Positions 26,198-34,519 are shown, counted from the stretch's first letter. The stretch is 46,051 bases of DNA from Bacillota bacterium (GCA_023404715.1 JAEYAR010000178.1:1-46051), one strand, 5' to 3'. Notes: generated from the sequence alone by a model not told the origin. Numbers and translations: made by a program.

Positions 26198-26229
26198 CAA
26201 TCCGTCTCGAAAGAGACGGATTGTTTTCT
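26198..26229 (+). terminator. tRNA-Leu terminator
   Basis: An 11-bp stem with a GAAA tetraloop (CAATCCGTCTC...GAGACGGATTG) is followed by TTTTCTCTT, directly after the encoded CCA. Confidence 0.9.
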
Positions 26230-26239
26230 CTTCCAATGT

Positions 26240-26279
26240 AAAATCGGCCCGTTTCATGGCGAAATCAGGCCGGTTTTTT
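26240..26279 (+). terminator. second terminator after tRNA-Leu
   Basis: AAATCGGCC pairs with GGCCGGTTT across a 17-nt loop and runs into TTTTTT. Beyond it, 26280-26403 holds nothing I can identify. Confidence 0.65.
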
Positions 26280-26403
26280 GTATTTTTTGCTTATCTATGC
26301 TCTATTTCCTTCAAATTGGAATAGGCATCAGCGCCGCGCCTTAGGGTTGCCAAAAGGCAGGGTAAACGCTTTGTCAGACTGTGGTGGAATCCGCTTATAC
26401 ATC

Positions 26404-28092
26404 TTACAGCTTCTCGCAGACCACCTTGCACCGCTTCTTGCAGAATGCGATCCCGTAGGCGAGGATATGATCTCTGCCGTCGTTTCGCAGCCACTCATCA
26501 TAGCGCCGGTCTTTGATCTGCGTCATCGCTTTTTTGCAGCCTTCGTCCAGCGCCGCGATGCTGGGCGCGTACTTGATTTCGACGACAATTCCCGTGTGCG
26601 TATCCTTCGTCGGCATTAAAAGAATGTCGCTGAATCCATCACCGGATTCTACGTTTGACTTGATCTTCCATCCGGACACGCTTTTGAAAAGTCCCAGCAG
26701 CAATCCATGATAGAAGTTCTCCTTCTGCTCGTCCCGCGCCTTGGTGTCCAGAATGCTGATCATGCCGCTCATGATCACGATCAGGCTTTCGCTGATGGCC
26801 TCCGCATCTCCGTTCAAAAACGCTTGGCGAAGCGCCTGCATAGATTGTTTGTCTTTTTCTATGCTCTCGTTAAACCATTCCTGGATCTGGAGGATGAACA
26901 CTTCCCGCACCTCGCGGTTGGGGATCTTCAGCTTATACGCGCCCTCCCGCGTCTTGCCTTCGTGGGTCAGATAACCCGTCGTAAACAATACGCTCCACAG
27001 GTTGTCGATATTTTTCCTTATCTCAGCGTAGGTCAGCTCCAGTCGGACCTTTTTCTCGATGCTCTCTCCTGCGATCAGCTGCTCGATCTCATCCTGCGTG
27101 GTCGGGTCCGCGTCCTCTACGAAATCCTTTACCAAATCATTGCCGCTGCTGTTAATCCAGAATGCCTGCGGTTCTTCTCGTGGGTTTGACAGCAGCTTCT
27201 TGGTATAGTTGACCACGTCCCACGGGCAGTATACATCCGCATCCCCAAAACGATAGCCATCGTACCACTCTTTGATTTCAGCGAAATGATCCTCCAGTCC
27301 ATAGTACGCCAGCAGTTGCTTGACTTCTTCGTTCGTAAAGCCGAATTGCTCGTCATGCCGCGTATCTACGATAGAGTTCACATCAAAATTATTTAGCCCT
27401 GTGAAGATGCTTTCCTTGGACACCCGCAGACAGCCGGTCAGCACAGCGAATTGCAGACTATCATTGGTCTTAAGTGCTTGTTCGAATAACGCGCGTATCA
27501 AATCGACCATCTCGCTATAGTAACCGTTATGATATGCCTTATCCAGCGGCACATCGTATTCATCGATCAGCAGGATTGCCTTCTGACCGTAGTGCTGAAA
27601 GAGTAGAGATGTGAGCATTTTCAGGCTATCCACTATGTCTTCCGCACTCTCCCGGCGTTCAAGTATCAGCCTCATCGGCTGTTTATCTGTTTCTGATATT
27701 TTATCACTTTCCAGAAGAAATTGTAATCTTGACACTTCAGAAATAATGATCCGTCTCAGACGCTCATACGCATCCTCAAACGTCAGCCTGTTCACGCTTT
27801 TAAGCGTGATAGACACCACCGGGAACTTACCCATATAGGCTTCGCATAGTGCCTTTTCTTTGCTGATCTCTAGCCCATTGAACAGCGCGGGATCTGCTCC
27901 AACCTCAAAGAAGCTCTTCAGCATGCTCATGTTCAGCGTCTTGCCGAAACGACGCGGGCGGGTAAATAGGTTCACTTCACCCCAATTGTTCAACAGATCC
28001 CGAATCAGACCCGTCTTATCCACATAATAGAATCCAGCTTTGCGGATCTTTTCAAAGCTATCAATACCAACCGGCAGCATCTTGTTCTCCAT
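26404..28092 (-). CDS. AAA-ATPase with C-terminal PD-(D/E)XK domain (copy 1)
   Basis: 562 residues of the AAA-ATPase-like/DUF1703 family, common and multi-copy in gut Firmicutes and Bacteroidetes. An N-terminal P-loop reads RPRRFGKT (45-52), with Walker B ILLIDEYD (173-180). The C-terminal PD-(D/E)XK nuclease-like core reads DGFSDIL followed by VVEIKYAPS (about 490-515). The protein ends CKKRCKVVCEKL, like its neighbour. Role unproven; proposals include mobile-element or defence functions. It is a tandem paralogue of the gene at 28498-30183, alike at both ends and throughout. Confidence 0.88.
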   Translation of the reverse strand: MENKMLPVGIDSFEKIRKAGFYYVDKTGLIRDLLNNWGEVNLFTRPRRFGKTLNMSMLKSFFEVGADPALFNGLEISKEKALCEAYMGKFPVVSITLKSVNRLTFEDAYERLRRIIISEVSRLQFLLESDKISETDKQPMRLILERRESAEDIVDSLKMLTSLLFQHYGQKAILLIDEYDVPLDKAYHNGYYSEMVDLIRALFEQALKTNDSLQFAVLTGCLRVSKESIFTGLNNFDVNSIVDTRHDEQFGFTNEEVKQLLAYYGLEDHFAEIKEWYDGYRFGDADVYCPWDVVNYTKKLLSNPREEPQAFWINSSGNDLVKDFVEDADPTTQDEIEQLIAGESIEKKVRLELTYAEIRKNIDNLWSVLFTTGYLTHEGKTREGAYKLKIPNREVREVFILQIQEWFNESIEKDKQSMQALRQAFLNGDAEAISESLIVIMSGMISILDTKARDEQKENFYHGLLLGLFKSVSGWKIKSNVESGDGFSDILLMPTKDTHTGIVVEIKYAPSIAALDEGCKKAMTQIKDRRYDEWLRNDGRDHILAYGIAFCKKRCKVVCEKL

Positions 28093-28228
28093 CTATCTGC
28101 ACCGCCTTTCTGGTGGATCGTTTATGCCGTTGCAGCTCTGCCGCAGCAGGCCTTCCTCAACTATTCGCTTCTCTGCGTCTGCCAGCCTGCCACTGCAACC
28201 CGCATCTGCAAACCTATGCTCCGTCTCT

Positions 28229-28257
28229 ATTTTATCCTAAACCCTCCGACATAGCAA
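28229..28257 (-). promoter_or_regulatory. promoter of ATPase copy 1
   Basis: Minus strand: TTGCTA (28252-28257), 17-bp spacer, TAAAAT (28229-28234). It matches the position and sequence of the promoter of copy 2. The leader to the start codon is about 130 nt. Confidence 0.6.
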
Positions 28258-28326
28258 GGCATGCGCCCAAAGATAACAAAATACCACGGCTTGCCATCGA
28301 AGCGGATCAGCGTGCAAGCCCAAAAC

Positions 28327-28373
28327 AGCAAAAGCCGACCAGCTGGCAATTATGCCTCGAAGCTGGCCGGCTT
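28327..28373 (-). terminator. terminator after ATPase copy 2
   Basis: Inverted repeat AAGCCGaCCAGCT...AGCTGGcCGGCTT (28332-28344 with 28361-28373) with TTTT on the minus strand, 125 nt beyond the copy 2 stop. Nothing else is evident in 28258-28497. Confidence 0.6.
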
Positions 28374-28497
28374 ACGATATGATTCGTAAGCGCCACAAAG
28401 GAACCGTATAGACAAAGCGGCGCAATACAGAGGGTTGAGCTTGTTAAGGCATCGATGCCCTATCCCATATTCCCCCGGCTCTACAGAGCCCCCAGCC

Positions 28498-30183
28498 TTA
28501 CAGCTTCTCGCAAACCACCTTGCACCGCTTTTTACAGAACGCGATGCCGTAGGCGAGGACGTTCTCTCTGCCGTCGCTTCGCAGCCGCTCATCGTACCTG
28601 CGCGTCTTGACCTGCTCCATCGCTCTTTCGCACGCCTCGTCCAGCCCTGCGATGCTGGCCGCGTACTTCACCTCGATCACGATCCCCGCGTCCGGATCCT
28701 CCGGCTCGATCAGGATGTCGCTGAAACCCTCGCCCGACTCCGCGTTGGATAGGATCAGCCAACTCGGCTCGCTGCGCAGCAGTCCCAGCAACAGCCCGTG
28801 ATAGAAGTTCTCCTTCTGTTTCTCCTGCGCCTTCGTATCCAGTATGCTGATCATCCGGCCCATGATCACCGTCAGACGCCTGCCGATTTCCTCCGCGTCC
28901 CCCTCCAAAAACGCCTGACAAAACGTCTGCATGGGCGCTCTATCCTGAACAAAGGTTTCCTTGAACCATTCCTGAATTTGCAGGATAAACACCTCCTGCA
29001 CCTCGCGGTTCGGAATTTTCAGCTTATATCTTCCATCCTCCGTTTCGCCGTCCTGGGTCAAATAGCCTGTCGTAAACAATACGCTCCACAGATTGTCGAT
29101 GCTCTTATCGATCTCGTTATAGGTCAGCTCCATATGCACTGCCTTTTCGATGGCGTCTCCCGCAATCAGGCGTTCAATCTCGTCCTGCGTCGTCTTATCC
29201 GCCTTATCTACAAATCTTTTCACCATTTCATTTCCGCTCGTGTTGATCCAGTAGGCCTGCGGCCTGGCGTCCGGCTTGCTGCACAGCAGATCCACATGAT
29301 TGATCACATCCCACGGGCAATAGATGTCCGCATCCCCAAACCGATAGCCGTCATACCATGCTTTCGTTGCCTCGTATTGGGCAGATAACCCAAAATCCCG
29401 TAGAAGCAGACGTACCTCGTCATCTGTAAAACCAAACGCTTCGTCAAACCGGGGGTCCAGGATGGACAGCACCTTCAAATTGTTCAGTCCCGTAAAGATG
29501 CTCTCCTTCGATACCCGCAGGCACCCAGTCAGTACCGCAAATTGCAAATAATCGTTCGTCTTCAGCGCCTGCCCGAACAGGCCACGGAGCAGCGCCACCA
29601 TCTCCTCGTAGTACCCGTGCACAAACGCCTTGTCCAGCGGCACGTCGTACTCGTCAATGAGTAAAATCGCCTTCTGCCCGTAGTGCTTATAAAGAAGCTC
29701 AGTAAGCAGCACGAGAGACTTTTGAATGACCGTCTCCTCGGCTTTGTTGGACATCAAAGTGATAAAGCTCTGTTTATCCAACTCCGATAGATTGTTGCTG
29801 CTCTGCAAAAAATGCAGCCTCCGTATTTCCTTTTGAATAATCTCCCCAAGCATGCTGCACGCATCCTCAAACGTCAGCCCGTCCACGCCCTTGAGCGAGA
29901 TGAACACCACGGGGAACTTGCCCATATATGTTTCGCACAGCGACGTGTCCTTTGAAATCGCCAGCCCCTCGAACAGTGCGGCATCCGCGCCGATCTCAAA
30001 GAAGCTCTTCAGCATGCTCATGTTCAGCGTCTTGCCGAAGCGACGCGGCCGGGTGAACAGATTTACTTCTCCCCAATTGCCCAGCAGATCCCGGATCAGA
30101 CTGGTCTTATCCACATAGTAGAAGTCTTCCCTGCGCAGTTTTTCAAAGCTATCGATCCCTACCGGCAATTTCTTGCTAACCAT
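28498..30183 (-). CDS. AAA-ATPase with C-terminal PD-(D/E)XK domain (copy 2)
   Basis: 561 residues, paralogous to the gene at 26404-28092. P-loop RPRRFGKT, Walker B ILLIDEYDVPLD and the nuclease-like core EGFSDIL...IVIEVKYAAS are all intact, so neither copy is obviously dead. The two differ mainly in the central region between Walker B and the nuclease-like domain and in the segment near residues 130-160. Its promoter abuts a broken IS66 remnant, suggesting that the unit inserted into, or truncated, that element. The start codon at 30181-30183 follows GGGCGGTG, a modest ribosome binding site. Confidence 0.88.
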   Translation of the reverse strand: MVSKKLPVGIDSFEKLRREDFYYVDKTSLIRDLLGNWGEVNLFTRPRRFGKTLNMSMLKSFFEIGADAALFEGLAISKDTSLCETYMGKFPVVFISLKGVDGLTFEDACSMLGEIIQKEIRRLHFLQSSNNLSELDKQSFITLMSNKAEETVIQKSLVLLTELLYKHYGQKAILLIDEYDVPLDKAFVHGYYEEMVALLRGLFGQALKTNDYLQFAVLTGCLRVSKESIFTGLNNLKVLSILDPRFDEAFGFTDDEVRLLLRDFGLSAQYEATKAWYDGYRFGDADIYCPWDVINHVDLLCSKPDARPQAYWINTSGNEMVKRFVDKADKTTQDEIERLIAGDAIEKAVHMELTYNEIDKSIDNLWSVLFTTGYLTQDGETEDGRYKLKIPNREVQEVFILQIQEWFKETFVQDRAPMQTFCQAFLEGDAEEIGRRLTVIMGRMISILDTKAQEKQKENFYHGLLLGLLRSEPSWLILSNAESGEGFSDILIEPEDPDAGIVIEVKYAASIAGLDEACERAMEQVKTRRYDERLRSDGRENVLAYGIAFCKKRCKVVCEKL

Positions 30184-30242
30184 TTAGCCGCACCGCCCTT
30201 CTGGTGGCCTGTCTCGCTTTTAGCATGCTATAACCTGCTTTT

Positions 30243-30271
30243 ATTCTACCGCAAATCCGGCGCTAGAGCAA
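30243..30271 (-). promoter_or_regulatory. promoter of ATPase copy 2
   Basis: Minus strand: TTGCTC (30266-30271), 17-bp spacer, TAGAAT (30243-30248). Equivalent to the copy 1 promoter. Confidence 0.6.
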
Positions 30272-30272
30272 G

Positions 30273-30600
30273 GCTCGCAGAACAAGAATACACATACAGG
30301 CGAATACGGCTCTAACCGATATTTCAGGTTCACCAATGCCACCAGCCCATCTATCTGTTTGCGAAAATCTATATCCACACGCAAGGTAGATATACCCAAC
30401 TCACTCCGTGATCGCCTTCAAAATGGGTTCCTCAGCCTTTCCACGATCCTTCCCAGTTACTCCGGATCCGCGCTTAATCCTACTTCTATGATACAATCCC
30501 TCACCTGGATCCGATACGCATACGGCGCATTCCCCGGCTTCAGAAACCTATGGTGTGATCCTGCTTGCCTCGAAAGTCCAAACACATAAACTTTTTCATT
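30273..30600 (-). pseudogene. IS66-family remnant (tnpA end plus tnpB start)
   Basis: On the minus strand the conceptual translation gives FLKPGNAPYAYRIQVRDC then IIEVGLSADPE, an in-frame TAA (30457-30459) and LGRIVERLRNPF: the C-terminus of an IS66 accessory protein TnpA. This is followed by VGYIYLACGY, a frameshift consistent with loss of 2 nt near 30370, and DFRKQIDGLVALV...RLEPYS...FLFC: the N-terminus of TnpB. The order TnpA-TnpB is that of IS66. The sequence stops at the promoter of ATPase copy 2, and tnpC is absent. It is not functional. Confidence 0.72.
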
Positions 30601-30606
30601 GAGCCG

Positions 30607-30942
30607 TTATTTCCCTAGTTTTTTCTGTGTGCTCTGCTCTATCATTTTCTTAGCAGTGCTGGCCTGCCCATGCTCCACAAGGGTCTTCATCCCCTCAGTT
30701 ATACCACCGCCGCCAGTTGCTTTTGAGCCGCCACCGATATTTGATATCTGTGCGATTGTTTTCGCAGCTCCGTGCAGATCCTCTATTCGTGTTCCTGTAC
30801 TGGCTGTCGGTTTGGATAGCCCTTCGGTAATCTTCTTCTGTGTTTGATTGTATACTTGGTCAACAACCTGTGGAAACGATGGCCGCTGCGGACGAGTTAT
30901 CGCTGTAGTTGGTTTCTTTTTGAATATACTAAACAGGCCCAT
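30607..30942 (-). CDS. unrecognised 111-residue protein, third gene of the kwa operon
   Basis: I do not recognise this family. It begins MGLFSIFKKKP, a short hydrophobic patch followed by lysines, and contains a Gly/Ser/Thr-rich stretch (SNIGGGSKATGGGG, about 67-80) and a lysine-rich helical C-terminus. No membrane helix, metal site or catalytic motif is evident. It starts 1 nt after the kwaB stop, with GAGGAAAG inside the kwaB end as ribosome binding site, so it is almost certainly co-translated with kwaAB. It could be an accessory, regulator or immunity-type partner, or a passenger. Downstream lies the IS66 remnant. Confidence 0.7.
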   Translation of the reverse strand: MGLFSIFKKKPTTAITRPQRPSFPQVVDQVYNQTQKKITEGLSKPTASTGTRIEDLHGAAKTIAQISNIGGGSKATGGGGITEGMKTLVEHGQASTAKKMIEQSTQKKLGK

Positions 30943-30943
30943 T

Positions 30944-31855
30944 TTACGCTTTCCTCAACACACGCTTTGAATTCGCAATTAGCAAATCGTTCGAGAACGG
31001 TCCTCTGTATGCTTCTTCATCCAGGAAGGCCAACATTTCCATTGCATCGTCCTTATCCGCGGGAATAACGATCTTGCCATCCCGAATCTTGATATCAATT
31101 CTAGAACTCTTTGCAATGCTCATAATCTCTTTTGCCGTGTGCTCCTTAAGCACTCCGGAGTCATTGATCATCGCAATCTTCCGGCGAACATAAGTGTTTG
31201 CCATTTCACTGAAGGCCTCAGCGTTTTCAAAAATCAGCGCATCGTTCTGCGTGAAAGCAGTCACCTCCGGATCAGATGCCGAACGATAATACTCACGGAG
31301 GTCGAATACTTGTCTTGCAAAATAGAAGGATGCAAACTGGAGCTCTTCACCGGTATAGAAGCAATCAATGTTGTAGGTGATTCCGATTCCAAAGTGCTTC
31401 TCAGGCTTAAACGTGTTATTGGAATGGAAAAGCCGGAACGGTAGTGTTGTCAGGTTCTGTTCTTTACGATACCGCTGGAAGCCAATATTAAAATGCTCTC
31501 CCGCTTCATCCTGAGTCCGCTCACCCACGAATATCGCTTTAATCTCCGGATAGCCAAGGAAATCCTCCTCACCCTCTGACCTGATGTCTGGATCTTTCTG
31601 ATACAGATCAGCACCTAACGGATTACGAATCGCATCTTTAATTTCATCAGCCAGAAGGAAGTTTTCTATCCGCAGAATCTCGTCATCCTCCGGCTTGTAG
31701 TTCACCTCAAAATCATGAGACGTCTTCTCTTTTACCATTAATTCTACAGAAGCAGAAAATGTCATACAGATCGCCGTCTGCGTAGCCTGATCAACCTCAA
31801 GCCTGTAGATTTTGCTATCTCCAGCGAGAATAAATACTGAGCAATCCGTAAACAT
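30944..31855 (-). CDS. kwaB: KwaB-like DUF4868 protein (Kiwa antiphage system)
   Basis: 303 residues matching the DUF4868 pattern in length and at the C-terminus (KIRDGKIVIPADKDDAMEML, then FLDEEAYRGPFSNDLL, then NSKRVL). In Kiwa, KwaB is the cytosolic DNA-binding partner that assembles with the membrane protein KwaA and arrests phage development. The gene follows a four-helix membrane protein after only 4 nt, the order expected for kwaAB. The start at 31853-31855 is chosen because GGGGT precedes it; 11 further in-frame codons upstream would overlap kwaA. Codon use is AT-richer than in the housekeeping part of the window. The assignment is from pattern and context, not a search. Confidence 0.8.
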   Translation of the reverse strand: MFTDCSVFILAGDSKIYRLEVDQATQTAICMTFSASVELMVKEKTSHDFEVNYKPEDDEILRIENFLLADEIKDAIRNPLGADLYQKDPDIRSEGEEDFLGYPEIKAIFVGERTQDEAGEHFNIGFQRYRKEQNLTTLPFRLFHSNNTFKPEKHFGIGITYNIDCFYTGEELQFASFYFARQVFDLREYYRSASDPEVTAFTQNDALIFENAEAFSEMANTYVRRKIAMINDSGVLKEHTAKEIMSIAKSSRIDIKIRDGKIVIPADKDDAMEMLAFLDEEAYRGPFSNDLLIANSKRVLRKA

Positions 31856-31859
31856 ATAT

Positions 31860-32405
31860 TTACCCCTGTCGTAATAGTAAAAATTCAAATATCTGCGATA
31901 CGTTCGTTACATCCAATGCGCGTTTCATTCTTTTCTTCGAAATCAGGTGGTAATCACTATGAGCGCCTTCCACATCCAGTGAGTAGAAGTGATATCCTCG
32001 AAGATATAGAAGCGGATGAGGTGTCATAAAATCTGTAAAGGTCATGGCCGCCAACAGCAAAACAACCACGATTCCAACGATAGGCTTGATAAGCCCTCCA
32101 AACTGAAACTCTGCCAACGGCAGAAGATACGAAATAATGTATGCGACAATCCACTCGTCTCCACCGGATATGCCGGATGCAGAAACCTGAATCGTTTGCA
32201 GGTTCTTCTTACCGTAATTGAATGCGTGATTGAAGGCAAATAACAGAAGCACAGAGAGAAGAATTAAAGCGGTAGGAACCTTCCAGCTGATATCTATGGG
32301 TTTTGTCCACGTTGACTTCTCTATCAGCCACACGACTGCGAACATAATCAGGATCGGTGACTCTGCGGATAGGAAGTATAAAAGCTTTTGAAATCTATTG
32401 GCCAT
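31860..32405 (-). CDS. kwaA: KwaA-like four-helix membrane protein (Kiwa antiphage system)
   Basis: 181 residues with four predicted membrane helices (about 16-28, 42-61, 84-99 and 106-124) and a cytosolic-looking C-terminal tail ending FEFLLLRQG. In Kiwa, KwaA is the membrane component that detects phage at the envelope. The start MANRFQKLL (32403-32405) follows GGAGAG; the 64-codon extension upstream reads through IS630 debris and is not part of the gene. No strong promoter is evident just upstream; the promoter left by the IS630 remnant (33140-33168) may supply transcription. Confidence 0.75.
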   Translation of the reverse strand: MANRFQKLLYFLSAESPILIMFAVVWLIEKSTWTKPIDISWKVPTALILLSVLLLFAFNHAFNYGKKNLQTIQVSASGISGGDEWIVAYIISYLLPLAEFQFGGLIKPIVGIVVVLLLAAMTFTDFMTPHPLLYLRGYHFYSLDVEGAHSDYHLISKKRMKRALDVTNVSQIFEFLLLRQG

Positions 32406-32539
32406 GCTGCTCTCTCTCCCGCATTGGGTGGTTGCCGGTTTCGCAATAACCGTCCGACGATAATAATCACATAATAATGAATAAGATAGAAGGAATACGT
32501 AAGTTTCCCAAATAAACCGTCTTTTCCGAAAACTTATGT

Positions 32540-33117
32540 TCCCGGGCAGGTTTCCCTTCAACAGGACGCAGTGGGTCATACGGGCGTTGGTAGACATCCA
32601 GCACGTCCTCCATCTTTGCTACATAATCAGCGTCTGCCTGTGGGATGCACCATTCCTTTACAAGCCATGGCTTGATTTCATTTTTTTCATAACGTCACAA
32701 ATGGTGCTGTCTGTACTCTAATCTACCACTTCCAAACGGATCAGTTCATCTGCGATGGCTTGCATAGTCCAGCGTGAAGCACCGGCAGGAGGTTCAGAGC
32801 AGGCTATGGCATAGATCCAGGCTTCTACATCGCCGGTCACCTTGCGGTAGCGGTTTTCCTGCGTTTTTCTGCCCAAAGCTGCTTCCATACCCTCCATGAC
32901 GAAACGATTTGCAATCCCTGCGATTGTGCTGTGTGAAACTCCGTATGCGTCACAGATACGATCTTACGTCCAGTTTTATTTTCTGGATATATGATTCAGC
33001 TTCAGCAGTATTTGTGTATGCTTTATGCGGTAACCTTTCTCGCCTTTTTTGCACGGTTGCTATCAATTCCTGAATTTCTTCATCTGTCAGCGTCGCAACA
33101 TAACGTGCATTTCGCAT
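32540..33117 (-). pseudogene. IS630-family transposase remnant
   Basis: Minus-strand fragments in several frames: MRNARYVATLTDEEIQELI at the start; then, after a frameshift, CDAYGVSHSTIAGIANRF and GRKTQENRYRKVTGDVEAW; a TAG after LIRLEVVD; then a frame change at an A run and KPWLVKEWCIPQADADYV and MEDVLDVYQRPYDP. These are the N-terminal helix-turn-helix and linker regions of IS630-type transposases. The DDE catalytic part is missing, so it is inactive and truncated at its 3' side, toward kwaA. 32406-32540 holds no other gene. Confidence 0.75.
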
Positions 33118-33139
33118 CCTCCAGTACCATTTTTGTTAC

Positions 33140-33168
33140 AGTATAGCAAAATTCACCATGATTGTAAA
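33140..33168 (-). promoter_or_regulatory. promoter of the IS630 remnant, reading toward kwaA
   Basis: Minus strand: TTTACA (33163-33168), 17-bp spacer, TATACT (33140-33145), with TACTGGAGG just before the remnant ATG. It is oriented into the Kiwa operon. 33169-33270 holds nothing recognised. Confidence 0.6.
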
Positions 33169-33270
33169 CTGTTGTTTCTGTCCGTATGGCGCACCAGAAG
33201 CTTTCTTCCGTCCTTCTTCTCTCGCTTATTCTTCTAAAGGGTAAATGGTGACTTATCGGGCGCTACGTTG

Positions 33271-34503
33271 TCAATCTCTTCCAAACAAATCGCGTGTATA
33301 GACTTTATCCTGCACGTCATCTAAGCAGCTATCGTATCTGTTGGCAATGATCGCTTGGCTCATAGCCTTGAAACGGTCAAGGTCCTTAACCACCAAACTT
33401 CCGAAGAACGTCTCACCCTCCTTTAGCGTGGGTTCGTAGATAATGACCGTAGCACCCTTGGCTTTGATGCGCTTCATCACGCCCTGAATGCTGCTCTGGC
33501 GGAAGTTATCGCTGTTGGACTTCATGGTCAGTCGGTATACTCCAATGACCACCTCATGCTCCTTGCTCTCATCCCAAGCGCTGTTGGCCCCATAGCCGCC
33601 TGCCATCTCCAGCACACGATCCGCGATGAAATCCTTACGGGTGCGGTTACTCTCCACAATGGCCTCGATCAGGTTCTCCGGCACGTCCTCATAGTTCGCC
33701 AGCAACTGCTTCGTATCCTTGGGCAGGCAGTAGCCGCCATAGCCGAACGAGGGGTTGTTGTAGTGGCTGCCGATGCGCGGGTCCAGGCACACACCGTCGA
33801 TGATGGCCTTCGTGTCAAGCCCCTTCATCTCAGCATAGGTGTCCAGCTCGTTGAAGAAGCTCACCCGCAGCGCCAGATACGTGTTGGCAAACAGCTTGAC
33901 TGCCTCGGCCTCGGTAAAGCCCATGTACAGCGTGTCGATGTTTTCCTTGATCGCTCCCTCCCGCAAAAGCGCCGCGAACGTGTGCGCCGCCTCGACCAGC
34001 CGGGGATCGTCCATATCCGTGCCCACGATGATGCGGCTGGGATAAAGGTTGTCGTAGAGTGCCTTGCTCTCCCGCAGGAATTCCGGGCTGAACAGGATGT
34101 TCCCGCTGCCCGTCTTTTTGCGGATGGAGGCCGTATATCCCACCGGGATGGTCGACTTGATCACCATGATGGCACCGGGATTATGCGCCATCACCAGGCG
34201 GATGACGTTCTCTACGGCGGAGGTGTCGAAGTAATTCTTCTTGCTGTCGTAGTTCGTCGGCGCTGCGATGACCACGAAGTCCGCGTCCTTGTAGGCCGCT
34301 GCCGCATCCAGCGTGGCGGTCAGGTTCAGCCCCTTCGTGGCGAGGTATTCCTCGATCTCGGCATCCTGAATCGGGGATTTTCTCCGGTTGATCAGCTCTA
34401 CCTTCTCGGGGACGATGTCTACAGCCGTGACCTCATGGTGCTGCGATAGCAGCGTCGCGATGGAAAGGCCTACGTATCCGGTACCCGCAACTGCGATTTT
34501 CAT
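33271..34503 (-). CDS. ugd: UDP-glucose 6-dehydrogenase
   Basis: Oxidises UDP-glucose to UDP-glucuronate with 2 NAD+, supplying uronic acid for the surface polysaccharide. 410 residues. NAD fold GTGYVGL (8-13), the substrate-binding helix EAVKLFANTYLALRVSFFNEL (Lys203) and the catalytic cysteine in GYGGYCLPKD (Cys259) are intact. The C-terminal domain contains VIGVYRLTMKSNSDNFR. GAGGAGGAG precedes the ATG at 34501-34503; the longer reading into the epimerase gene is rejected. It is the last gene of the cluster, 16 nt after the epimerase. GC content is intermediate. Confidence 0.94.
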   Translation of the reverse strand: MKIAVAGTGYVGLSIATLLSQHHEVTAVDIVPEKVELINRRKSPIQDAEIEEYLATKGLNLTATLDAAAAYKDADFVVIAAPTNYDSKKNYFDTSAVENVIRLVMAHNPGAIMVIKSTIPVGYTASIRKKTGSGNILFSPEFLRESKALYDNLYPSRIIVGTDMDDPRLVEAAHTFAALLREGAIKENIDTLYMGFTEAEAVKLFANTYLALRVSFFNELDTYAEMKGLDTKAIIDGVCLDPRIGSHYNNPSFGYGGYCLPKDTKQLLANYEDVPENLIEAIVESNRTRKDFIADRVLEMAGGYGANSAWDESKEHEVVIGVYRLTMKSNSDNFRQSSIQGVMKRIKAKGATVIIYEPTLKEGETFFGSLVVKDLDRFKAMSQAIIANRYDSCLDDVQDKVYTRDLFGRD

Positions 34504-34519
34504 AAGTTTCTGCTCCTCC

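Larger units (their letters stand above)
26404..30271 (-). repeat. tandem duplication of ATPase gene plus promoter
   Basis: Two direct units (about 26404-28257 and 28498-30271) share gene order, length (562 and 561 residues), promoter boxes with the same 17-bp spacer, a common CCACCAGAA(A/G)GGCGGTGC leader before the start codon, and a near-identical 3' end. They have diverged through most codons, so the duplication is old or the copies were acquired together. Similarity stops upstream of each -35 box. Confidence 0.8.

Noticed and set aside
30359..30589. 76-codon plus-strand frame between ATPase copy 2 and the Kiwa operon
   Set aside because: It lies opposite recognisable IS66 TnpA/TnpB fragments on the minus strand and has no family of its own.
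32406..32597. 64-codon N-terminal extension of KwaA
   Set aside because: It overlaps IS630 debris in another frame and contains no membrane protein features; GGAGAG precedes the ATG at 32405.
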